Positions 1-9,412 of a DNA stretch of 64,000 nucleotides are shown one piece after another. Position numbers and translations under genes: made by a program. The notes under the pieces are model-generated. The model ran no database searches and had not been told where the DNA came from. It saw only the letters and a list, made by a program, of their open reading frames with translations. This DNA comes from Platycnemis pennipes (taxonomy: Eukaryota > Arthropoda > Insecta > Odonata > Platycnemididae), in the NCBI GenBank assembly GCA_933228895.1, contig OW121852.1, forward strand, positions 123,189,544-123,253,543, given 5' to 3'. The first letter of the stretch is position 1, and every line of letters begins with the position of its first letter.

Positions 1-835
1 TTAATGTTTACCGGGAGCTGTAAGAATAGAAAAATACCCTTTATCATATTATTAAAAACAAATTACCAATTACTGTTGGAACGAAACCTTTCTTTATATG
101 TATTTAAAATCGAATAAAAACCTCTGAGATTCAGTCCAACCATATTTTGCACTGCATTAGCCACAATTCTTACTTACCCAGTATGATGTCAGAGAACTGC
201 ATTTCAAGACAGTTATTCTTCCCTCCCACCAGGAAAATCTTTTTGGAAGCTTCGTCCCTCAGTTCCGTCAGCGTCACTCACTTCCCTTAGTATTTCTTGT
301 CATTGAAAAATTTACCACCAGCTATTTCAATAATTAAAACTAACTTACAAGTAAATACTACGTACACCGAAGAGAGTACTACTTGCAACTGATAATACAT
401 GCTCACTATTATAAAAGTAACGTAATATATGCACTGTTCTTAGAATTAAAGCAACTAACTGCAAGTAATTACAATACATCACAATACAATATCTTCCGAC
501 ATGCTTGAGGTACATTGCGAAGCAGTGTGTTAAAATTGTTTCGATATTTGCGTACGTAACTCAACAAACTCATTATTAGAGAAAATAATGAAACTTACAT
601 TAATATTACAATGTTAGCTCCGAGAAGACAATACCAGGGAAAAATTACTTTTTCATGATTTCCATGAGCCGTGACGCCGTATTTACATTAATCGCTGTGT
701 TGAAAAATACCTCGTTTGTCCAGTAGGGGGCTACTTCTCTACAGTAAATTTAACGTAAGTAATATGTAAGCCACTTCTATTGTAAGCCACCTACCTATTA
801 TTTCCTTTCAACTGATATAAATGACTTACCATGTG
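1..835. other. AT-rich non-coding stretch
   Basis: No convincing gene, RNA or repeat boundary is visible. Composition is AT-rich with scattered stops in all frames. The last ~100 bases may be diverged upstream sequence of the LINE 3' end that follows. Confidence 0.5.
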
Positions 836-911
836 CTAGATGGGTAATGGAGTGTCACCCCCTGGCACCTACCCTTGTTCTGGTTTGCGGGGTGTAATGT
901 AGAGATAGATA
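836..911 (+). mobile_element. LINE family G, 3' terminus only
   Basis: A CCCCCTGGCACC...GGTTTGCGGGG block is followed by a degenerate GTAGAGATAGATATA tail. This is the same 3' hairpin and tail arrangement as the longer copy ending near 55797. Only the terminal ~75 bases are recognisable, as expected for severe 5' truncation of a non-LTR retrotransposon. The hairpin is diverged, so the copy is old. Confidence 0.55.
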
Positions 912-1975
912 TACTAGAATGCATGTTAATGACTGACATTTTTAAAGCAATATTGATGTGAATTCTGTATAAAATAAACACTGTGGGTGAAATCACATTT
1001 GTATGGAATTACTAAGCCATACTCCGTAACGTCAAACTCAAAATTTGTTCCAGTAACTCATCGCTGAAAGTTTTAAATTAAACTTTGCGCCAATTTCTTG
1101 AAGTTTCGCGATCGTGTCCAGGCAATTACTTTGCACCCCATCTTAGGGGCAATGGCCCCTGCGAGATGGAGGCGTTTAAAAAAAAAGAGGAGAGACCTCT
1201 CATCTCGGGCCGTATGAAAAAAGAAAATTAGAGAGGTGAAGTGGTCCGAAGGAAGCAAGACACTTCTGGGGACTTTAAACGTCACGGATTGAGTTCCAAG
1301 ACCTTCGCCATATATGGTTATATATTTATAAATCTAATAGTTCTCAATTTCAGACGGACTGCTCTGAAATTTTTCAGGCATCTTGGAAGGTTAGATTACG
1401 TGTCATCTTGCTTTATTTGATGATTTCCTTAACTCTTCCAAATTAGAAGTTACAGTATGGTGTTGAGGTTGCAATTTGGGCTCAGCAAAAACGTTTCCTC
1501 TCCATTGCCTTTTTCACATAATGAAATTTAGGTTTAACAAGTTTACCTTTTTTATGTAATGAAATTGAAAAAAATGAAGCCATATGAATATTTGCTATCG
1601 TTCCTTATATTGACAGAGTTCTGCGATAATCAGTCTTGTATCTCTAATATTCCCCACGTGCCATGGCACTAAATCTAATATACCTACCTTAGGGCTACGT
1701 TTATATTTCTAGTCTCTGTTAATGACCCATGAATCTCATTCAAAACTCTGCCTTTGCGTCCTAAGTTAAGGCAAAAAATAATATTCTTTACTCCATTTTC
1801 AAGTTTTTCCCCTTTGTTAGAAGCTTTAACTGAGTAATTATTATGATATAAATATTTTTTATGCTTAAAATATTAATTAGGTAATTGTTTTTTATCATCA
1901 TCATCTGAAGTCAATCATTTAACTTAGTAATACAAATATAAATGTCCTGTTTTACATCCTTTGTATTTATTTATT
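912..1975. other. AT-rich non-coding stretch
   Basis: No supported gene. A reverse-strand open frame of 70 codons near 1073-1285 crosses an A9 run and a purine-rich patch and matches nothing I recognise. Confidence 0.5.
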
Positions 1976-1979
1976 CTTT

Positions 1980-2460
1980 CCGAGGCAATTTGCCTTTCTT
2001 TCGTCACTTTTCCCTCTAAGTTTGTCTCTGTCAATGCTGCTCTACACTTTTTCCTCTAAGACACTAGATAAATTGCCCCACCTGCTTCCACTGCACCACT
2101 AGCTTCTGACCGCCTACTTTTATATTTAAACTGGCCATTTTGTTTTTGATAATCGCATGTCCTTCGTTTTCTTCTGGTTTATCTTCATCCCGTAGGTATC
2201 TTTCGCACTGTCCCTGCAACACATCCAGCATATTTTGTAAGCCACGGGCTGACTGGCTGACTAGCGTTTGGTCATCCGCGAACCTCACCGATTTTATCGA
2301 TTTCCCCCCAACCTTTAATCTAGCCTCAAGCTCATCCCAAGCCTCTCTCACCATTTCGTCCGAGTATAGTATGTTTAAAAGTACCGACGATAACGGACAG
2401 CCCTGCCTAACTCCCCTCCCTATCGTGGTATCCAACTCTCCCACATAGGTGTGTTTATTT
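1980..2460 (-). pseudogene. LINE family H reverse transcriptase fragment
   Basis: The reverse-strand reading frame 2444-2064 carries the RT palm signature of endonuclease-type non-LTR retrotransposons: GVRQGCPLSS (residues 11-20), then VRFADDQ (residues 53-59). FADD is the metal-binding YxDD-type motif, at about 2271-2282. Residues after ~80 drift out of the family pattern, and a GGQKL block reappears before the stop, so frameshifts have broken the frame. The thumb and C-terminal region continue as decayed DNA to about 1980. The endonuclease domain and N-terminal RT are absent. This is a non-functional fragment of the same broad family as the copies at 25.4, 28.4, 38.6 and 43.6 kb. The clade (L2/CR1/RTE-like) cannot be fixed by eye. 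Confidence 0.85.
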
Positions 2461-2656
2461 GTAGAAGCAATCAGGAAAGTAAAATGCTTTATTCAGGATT
2501 TTAGATATTCAGTTACTCCATTTACATTGTCAGTGTTTAAATGCTAGTTATCCGGAAAGATCTAAAGTTTAATTGATAGAACATGCATTTGATTAAAGTA
2601 AAGTAGAATCTAACAACATATTCTGGAAGGGGAAAAAACATTCTCGTGCATTTTGA
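2461..2656. other. AT-rich spacer
   Basis: Nothing supported; this is short AT-rich DNA between the LINE fragment and the duplicated block. Confidence 0.4.
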
Positions 2657-2890
2657 CTACATTATTCTTCAGTTACTGTGATAGCAACAATTTTTATGAA
2701 GATAAGTGGTCAAAGTGACAATTTAATTTTTACTTTTCTAGAACTTTGTCTTTTTAGCGCAACATACTTGACAACATTTTCGCTACATTATTCTTCAGTT
2801 ACTGTGATAGCAACAATTTTTATGAAGATAAGTGGTCAAAGGGACAATTTAATTTTTACTTTTCTAGAACTTTGCCTTTTTAGCGCAACA
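2657..2890. repeat. Two-copy direct repeat, period 126 bp
   Basis: A 108-bp block at 2657-2764 recurs at 2783-2890 with only two differences that I can count (GTGAC/GGGAC and TGTC/TGCC). The 18-bp joining sequence resembles the sequence before copy 1 only weakly. The forward open frame over it (2678-2980) repeats itself because 126 is divisible by 3; this is not evidence of coding. The duplication is recent. Confidence 0.9.
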
Positions 2891-3160
2891 GTGAAGCTCA
2901 AGCTTTACTGCATGTGCCATAATGAAGCCTATTGTTTCGGGCACCGGAGGCATTCAGCGAAGTCTATTGTGAGAAAATGATCGCTATTAGGAAGTATGGA
3001 TTCATGGGGTAACATTATTTTACCAAAGTGATCAAATCTCCGAAGCAGAGCGCGCGATATCCGTTGTTGCCGTAGTTTTTGTCATGAGAATAAAACGTTC
3101 GTAAATTTGTATACATTCCTTATTTTTTATTCCCACTGTTACCTGCGATTCCACTTTCTA

Positions 3161-3176
3161 ATGGGGAACTTGCATG
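3161..3176 (+). repeat. Left terminal inverted repeat
   Basis: Sixteen bases, perfect inverse of 6111-6126; preceded by TA at 3159-3160. Confidence 0.8.
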
Positions 3177-3478
3177 GGTCGACGATTGCTATAAAAACTA
3201 TTTTGAACAGGTAAAACGGAAATACTAGCTCGCAAAAATACCTAAATTATCTCCATTCATCATCAGAAGAAATAAAAAATTGACTTAAAAAATCAAGCAA
3301 AATTTCTCTGAGCCGACCACTGCGCGAAGACACCCGAGCTCTGCCGAGGCTAGGTGTGACGTCATCCGTGCCTAATCTGCCGTCTGAGTCGGGAAAAACA
3401 CCAACGCATGCTGTAAACATTGTTTTGGTGGAGGATTTAGTCGCACACCGTCACTTGTTCGTGTGCTGTTATTCTTGG

Positions 3479-3577
3479 GTAAGTTTTCCTATTGTTATTG
3501 TGCCACGATTATTACTTGGGATATTAAAAATGCACTTTCGGGATGATAAAATAGACTTTTTACCTCGAATATTTCAG
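3479..3577 (+). other. Putative 5' UTR intron of the element's ORF
   Basis: The donor context TTGG|GTAAGT begins at 3479 and the acceptor ATATTTCAG ends at 3577, giving a 99-bp intron typical of insect length. The next in-frame ATG is at 3587, ten bases into the following exon, which makes it a sensible start. The open frame also reads through the intron without a stop back to 3356, so unspliced translation cannot be excluded. Splicing is inferred from consensus alone. Confidence 0.4.
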
Positions 3578-3586
3578 GTAAAAAAA

Positions 3587-3840
3587 ATGGATGATTACGT
3601 TGCCGCTCGTTCGGACAATATTCCTGAAATTGATGCCATGACCCTCATGGCATTTGTTATGACAAATGATTGCTATACGTCGGCGGAAAAAAAAGAAAGC
3701 TTTTTCTCCTGACCGGATGGGAGAAAACTCTCGTTATGAAAAATTTGTAAGGCGAAGCTGATGAACTTCGTAAGGACCAATGGAAAGTCTCGTACCTTAA
3801 AATGATGATGGCTACAGCTGTTTTGCTTCGGTAATTTTGC
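3587..3840 (+). pseudogene. Decayed transposon ORF, N-terminus (possible SWIM/YqaJ-type)
   Basis: From ATG 3587 the frame reads MDDYVAARSDNIPEIDAM and continues to an A8 run at 3687-3694. One indel there would join it to a downstream frame containing SPDRMGENSRYEKFVRR. A third frame (EADELRKDQWKVSYLK) then runs to a stop near 3837. Successive frames carrying protein-like sequence suggest a gene broken by two small indels. The N-terminus resembles, from memory, multi-copy arthropod proteins annotated with SWIM zinc-finger and YqaJ-like nuclease domains. Neither the CxC...CxH motif nor nuclease residues are present here, so that assignment is weak. Its position just inside the left TIR fits a transposon gene. 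Confidence 0.4.
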
Positions 3841-5389
3841 AAACAAACCTTTGGACAAGAAGTAATGTAGCTCAATGAGGTTATGCGAGTGATTTTTTCG
3901 TTATTTGCTTTCGATAATACTTGTGTGACATCGTGGACGTGTATGCATTTAAAGCCAGCGGCATGAAGTTACCGTCGTTTGCCTCAAAATTTCGATTTTT
4001 ATGAATACAACGAGAATAAATGAGAGATATTTACTTTGAATCCTTTGTTTATAATACTTGTTAATGCGGAGAATGAAGGTTAGTTTATCAGAGCGAGGCA
4101 CAAATCTAGAGGATTGGCCTTATCGGGAATGACTTACCCTTGATTTAATAGTCCGTATGAAGTTCATTATAGGGAATGGACTTCCCAGCGTACGATTTAT
4201 TTTCTTCAATGAAACTAAATAGTATACTGGTAATAATTAATTACGTTATAACAAGAATAGTTGTCTTGTTTTCAAAACCAATAGTACGAAGCACGTTTAT
4301 CCACGTCGTGCTGTTGGATGTCAGGTAAAAGGAAGTTGAAGCATTACTATTTATTATTATTATTCTATTATTATCTTATTACATATCCTTATTTTCGCCA
4401 GAAGTATCACTGAATTTTGAAAGTCATAACCCTTATGCTCATATTTACCTCTCTACCAACATTCACCGGTTTAAGTGCTGTGCTATGATTTAGTTATTAT
4501 CATCGGACATTCAGCAAAATACATTGCAATAGTCTTTGTCAAGAAAAACAACACTAACATCAATATCAGAAGGAAATGTCAATATTTTTACCTTCAGTAA
4601 ATTTATTTAGGAATTTAAAGTGCAATTTTAAAACATAAAACCTGATCTTGATCGTCCTTCTTTGCTGAATAAATACATTAGGGGCATTGGGGCATGATCC
4701 CATAATTCTATCCCATACATTCCCCCCAATCTATGGAAAGGCATTAGTATAAGCTAAACAGTGTTCTTTAATCATCACCATATCACATTCAATGCCAGCA
4801 TAAAGTTTGTAAATGGCTATAATAATTCAAAGACCTGAATTTTTTCAAATGTACTTTGTAGCCCTTTAATTAAATACCTATGTGGATCACAAACAACTTT
4901 TGTGGCAGAGTATAGTATTAGCATTACCTGAATGTAATTCTCATGAACATCAACACTATAACTACACCACCGAAACATAAAACCATTCTCAAGTCTCGAT
5001 TACATACATATAAAAAGACACAATGACCCTGGGTCTTATACTTGCTTCATGTCATGCTAAAGAGATTATGATGAGCACTGCACTACGCCGCTACATAACG
5101 TTACAGATCGATGCAATTGTATTAAGATAAAAAAACTTCGGCACCAAATCAATAGCAAAATATATCTACCTTATAAAGGCATTGTTTTATTAACTTGAGA
5201 GCATCAGACCTAATACACACGTTCTCAAAGAAACACATCGCACAGTGAGTACATTTCAACTCAGCTGGCACGTAAAAGGATTCGGAAATTAAACTATCTT
5301 GACTCTAACTTGTAACTCGTATCGAGTAACAATACTATGTCACCTAATTTGCCAATAAAATTACTAAAACACCACTCAGGGCCGAAAAA

Positions 5390-5734
5390 TTGCTTCTGAC
5401 GATTCGCAGAGCAATGAATGTTTTGGAAGTAATCAACAAATCACTGTCTAGATGCGCACTTTCTCCACGGGAGAAAGAGATACGTCGGGCTCTTGAGTGG
5501 GACGCTTACACCTCACCTTTGATAGAAGTCTGGGTTAGTCAGTCACTTATTGACATTGTACATACGTTTCTTCTTGCGTTTGTAGGCAACCTAATAAATA
5601 GCTTATTAGGGACCTTGGTTGAGGTATTTTTACAGCCAGGTGTTAAACAATACTTATGCCTCGAACTCATCTCGCTGGCTAATTACAATGCTAGGGAGTT
5701 GGGTCGATGTATGGAGCGGGCACTGCAAAAGTAA
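5390..5734 (+). other. Unrecognised open frame inside the TIR element
   Basis: A 114-codon frame of ordinary amino-acid composition with no motif I recognise. It includes a hydrophobic stretch around residues 50-80 and charged ends. It lies near the right end of the element, where a C-terminal exon or unrelated filler could sit. No start context or splice evidence decides between coding and chance. Confidence 0.2.
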
Positions 5735-6110
5735 GATGAACTTTCAAGATTTAAACTATCTTGCCTACATATTACTCATTATTGACGTGAAATATCAACT
5801 GTATATCATTAAGTGATTACCAACTCAATTAAAAATCAGAGGTGGGCTCACTTTTGGGTTGAATAGGCTCGCTTGAATCACCCGTGTTGGTGCGCTGTTA
5901 GCCCAGCTGCTTCGGGCGATTGTTCGGCACTGTTGACGTCATCGGGTATTCTTCAGCAGTGGCTTGGGGGGGAGGGAGTTTTCGGCGCGCTTTAAAATGT
6001 CGCTATATTTAACATTCAATATCTCGCGAAGGAAAACTCAGATTTACATGCAGTTTTCTTTGTTGAATCGAGAAAATAATTTTCTGTCCGCCTGTTAAAT
6101 TAAAAAAAAT

Positions 6111-6126
6111 CATGCAAGTTCCCCAT
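6111..6126 (-). repeat. Right terminal inverted repeat
   Basis: Sixteen bases, perfect inverse of 3161-3176; followed by TA at 6127-6128. Confidence 0.8.
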
Positions 6127-6128
6127 TA

Positions 6129-7130
6129 TCTTTTGCCCCGAGCGCGGGGGTATTAAATTTTATCCTACGAACCAAACTGCAATGGAATCTCTTCTCACAT
6201 GATTTAATTTATTCCTGTCGACTGTGCGAGTCTGAAAAATGCCGCCTGCGGCGACGGCAGCGCCGCTCTTAGACTTTCAGGTGAGATAAAAGCGCCAGTT
6301 TCCACCGATCGCTTGAATTTTCTATTTTAAATTCCATTGAATCGAATAGTGATTTTTTTCCATCGTGCAGCAGTCGTTTGATTTTTTTTCATTTCCGAAA
6401 GGTCTTCTCCTGGAAACCGCTAGGATTGCGAAAACTTCGGTTCGTGCACTTCGTTGGCCTGCCCGTCCGGAACGCCGTCTGGCGGGAGATAAAAGCTTTA
6501 GGGCGAGAGAGAGAGAGAGTAGGGGGTGACTGCATAGTAGGGGGCGACGGTACGGAAGAGATGAATGAAAAAGAGGAGGTTGGGGGAGTGGGGTGGGGGT
6601 GTGGGATGGGATCGGGGAGGGTGAGGCAACGCGGCCGGCAGACTCGAGGATGACAAATGAAAGTGAGAGATGAGTTTTTACAAAAAACTAATGGAATCAA
6701 AAGGAAAGTAAAAAAAAGAAGACTTGATCTTCCCCCTACGGCTGGATCATCGACGCAAAACGTGCCGGCGATAAGAATGGAACGTTTCCCGCGTCAAAAG
6801 AGTAATACTAATCGTCCCTTGCGGGCAATTCGGTATTTTCTAAGGATGAACCCGCTGGCGTCTCTCGTACACAAATTTATATATTTTAACCTACTCGGCA
6901 ATATCATTCGAATTTTCGCCGGAACGCCCCTAAATTGGATTCATTGCATGCCGTGCATCGGGAGTGAGTGTTATGCCTCTGAATCCATCGGAATTCCCTT
7001 GCTGAGCAAGGATTTAAGTTCATGCGTTCGTTGCTATCGCCTTTGATGGCAAGCGCGCGGATCATTTATAGAGTGAGATTCTCCAATCTCAATAAATCGC
7101 ATGGTAGTAGCGTCATCGGGGAAAGGGAGC
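6129..7130. promoter_or_regulatory. G+C-rich island, possible regulatory DNA
   Basis: CpG-rich DNA between AT-rich flanks. The 11-mer GAGATAAAAGC (a GATA-factor type site) occurs twice, near 6283 and 6487. A (GA)n tract at ~6508-6521 could bind GAGA-type factors. The CpG-dense patch at ~6238-6280 ends in TTTCAG|GTGAGA, a donor-like junction, so a 5' non-coding exon cannot be excluded. The forward 129-codon frame at 6657-7046 has no recognisable domain. No gene is called. Confidence 0.3.
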
Positions 7131-7790
7131 ACTTAAGAACTAAAAATATTCAAATTTTTGTAAATACTTTATTGATATCACTTTTTAAGTTTTTCAGTTC
7201 CGTCGAATCAATACATAAGTGATCACAAAATCGGAAACAAAATATTATTACAGGGACCTCGTAGTCTGACGTATTAGCTTTTATCAATCAGAGTGTGAGG
7301 GCAATTTTAGGTAGCACATGGATCACGGTGATATCAATTTATCCGCGCTATGATCACGGATCATCAATCGAATTTCCGGAACAAAATCAGTTTTCAGTTA
7401 TTTTGATTGCAAAATTTCCAATATTTTTAAGATAAATTCATTTAGGACTAGTTTCATTGCATTCTTTCCAGTGAAAATGTTGCTATACAGCAAAAATGTT
7501 TGTTAGCAAATTATGTTTAAAAGGTGGAAAATTATATTTTCAATTTATCATGGGACAGTGCCAATATTGCAAGGCTGCATCAATATTACTTTTAACAGTT
7601 GTTTCAATTACCTGGATTTGTAAATGTCAAAATATAGAATAAGTTTTAATTATGAATTGAGATAACCGCTTTCTTAATTCTTTACATTCTTTAAGTTAGT
7701 GGTGCTATATCATCTCATTTTACTATCCTGGCACCAATTTCCGTATTTCATCATGATATTTTATAACTAATCCTGTGCAGTCGTGGGGAA
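7131..7790. other. AT-rich non-coding stretch
   Basis: No supported gene, RNA or repeat. Confidence 0.5.
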
Positions 7791-7795
7791 TGGGT

Positions 7796-8115
7796 TGGTA
7801 TGGAGGCTAGGGTGCTGGCCTCCAGTACTGAGGGCTCGGGTTCGAATTCTGCCAGTGACAAAGGTTTTTTTAATGGAGTACCGGTCCCTACTTTAGTGCT
7901 TTGTGGAGGGTATTTTAGGTCGAATACTTCGTCTGTCTGGTGAGAAGTTAAGCCTTAGGCGAGAACAGACTAATGCCGACCCCAGGTTACTCTTCACCCT
8001 CCTACCGTCCCCTAAAATATTCCTACCCCGAGCCAATTGCACTCTTATCCGAGATTACGCAAGTGGCCTCAGCTGTCGGTCACCTTCCCCAAATAGCTCG
8101 TACAACTGTGCACTA
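7796..8115 (+). mobile_element. SINE family A, diverged copy with internal deletion
   Basis: Starts GGGGAATGGGTTGGT and carries a tRNA-like head with box A (GGAGGCTAGGGTGC) and box B (GGGTTCGAATTC). The family body follows: TTTGTGGAGGGTATTT, GAAGTTAAGCC, CAGACTAATGCCGAC, CTCAGCTGTCGGTCACC. Relative to the copy at 12457-12787 it lacks ~25 bases around the CCCCTTGGCGCCTTT block. The family is transcribed by RNA polymerase III and mobilised by LINE enzymes. This copy is old and mutated. Confidence 0.8.
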
Positions 8116-8640
8116 ACTCAGTGACACCTTAACGCCGCCCATAATAAATATTTTGAACACATGGGCTACGTTACAATTTTTAGTGAAAAGATCGTAAAGA
8201 GTAACAGCTGGCCTTATTTTCTAGTGGTGAGTAATGTAAGATTCAAACCCTCGAGGCTCTAAAGCTGTATCGAACCAATTAGATGCTGGCACCAAAATGA
8301 GTCTTAATTTAAGAAAGAGCTGAAATATTAAACCGCAACCAATGTTTCAGAATGCCTTGTCCACTATACATAAGTGTTTTCCCTTAACGCTGTATCAGTC
8401 CCAATGGTCCTGAAGTTTAGTTTCCCCTCCTGCCATACATTAAATGGAAAGTTCATGAGATTCCGTATTCTCCGGAGACTATAACTTCTTTGATTTGTAA
8501 TCCGTTTCTCCTCACCCGTATGTTATTAGCTTTGCCGCCTTCGTCGGAGTTTTATTTAAGTGGTGCTGAAGACTTGACGTGCAATATCAGTGTGAGCTGT
8601 GTTGCAGTATCCATTGTTTCAGTCTCAAGAGTTTCGTCAA
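8116..8640. other. Non-coding stretch
   Basis: Mixed composition; no supported gene or repeat. Confidence 0.45.
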
Positions 8641-9245
8641 TCGCACATGATGCTTTGTGGCGAGAGGTAAAGATTTACGAGTGACCCTCGACTTCTACCA
8701 TGCTGTCTATTGCCCAAGTGCTCCTTGCCAAACCGCTTACCACTGTCCTTACGTCGGCAGTACACGCAAACTCCTTAAAAACGTCCTCGGGTGGAGCCGG
8801 ACTCTCGCGGACGTGATGGCCGAAAATTATTTCTCGAAGGCACTCTTCCCAGTGCCACGCGGAATAATTCATGGGGCAATATTTCGATCAGCGGCGCTGA
8901 AAGAGCTAATTATCGGCTGTGCCGTCGAGGGGCGCTGTTTGGTCCGTGGGATGGCGTTTATGGTTTTTAAAGGGAACAATCACGTCGTTCGTTGTCGGCT
9001 GTTGCGGCCAAATTGGACGCTTTGCTGGGAGAGGTAGGAGGGGGGGGGAGGGTTTACGGTGAGAGGAGAAGGGGGGGAACGGGCTGGGGTGGGGGCGGAG
9101 ACAAATGGCGAGGGGAGGGTGGCTCGTCGGACAAATGAGCGGCGTAAATCAAAGGGGACCCTCGCCTCGACTGAATGACCACTCCTGCGGTCAACGGTCT
9201 GCGCACCACCTCCGTCAAAATATCCCCTCTTGAAGAAAAAGACAT
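8641..9245. promoter_or_regulatory. G+C-rich island with homopurine run
   Basis: CpG-containing DNA leading into a G-rich run at ~9035-9120 (GGGGGGGGAGGG and similar). Overlapping open frames on both strands reflect composition. The forward frame 8657-9037 (126 codons) has no recognisable domain. This is a candidate regulatory island by analogy with others in the window. Confidence 0.25.
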
Positions 9246-9366
9246 CCATACACTTATTCTTGCGTGTAAACTTTCTTTTAAAGTTTTGATCGACGTGTTC
9301 TCAATTTTTCATAGCCGAATCCAATTAAAGCCCAAATTTGTATTACCATCATAACTGTCGGGTCAG

Positions 9367-9412
9367 AAATGTTTGGAGGTCTCGGGTTTGAATTCCGCTT
9401 CGGGTATGATGT
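9367..9412 (+). repeat. tRNA-like SINE fragment (family C?)
   Basis: CTCGGGTTTGAATTCCGCTTCGGGTATG contains a box-B-like GGTTTGAATTC and the CTTCGGG end seen after box B at 14265-14282. Box A is missing. The match is short, so this is tentative. Confidence 0.3.

Larger units (their letters stand above)
3161..6126. mobile_element. DNA-transposon-like element with 16-bp TIRs, TA-flanked
   Basis: The left end atggggaacttgcatg (3161-3176) is perfectly inverted at the right end (6111-6126), 2,966 bp end to end. TA lies immediately outside both termini (3159-3160 and 6127-6128), consistent with a TA target duplication. Similarity continues inward in inverted form: a CCACTGC-N2-GAAGA-N-ACCCGA-like block followed by TGACGTCA lies ~156 bp inside the left end and ~164 bp inside the right end. 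The terminal repeats are therefore probably ~200 bp long and diverged. Inside are a decayed left-hand ORF with an apparent 5' intron, an unrecognised right-hand open frame, and AT-rich DNA. No DDE catalytic triad was recognised, so this is probably an internally deleted or non-autonomous copy. The superfamily is not assigned. Confidence 0.7.

Noticed and set aside
6378..6700. Opposed 91- and 103-codon frames
   Set aside because: Low-complexity Gly/Glu- and Pro/Ser-rich sequences from a purine-rich tract.
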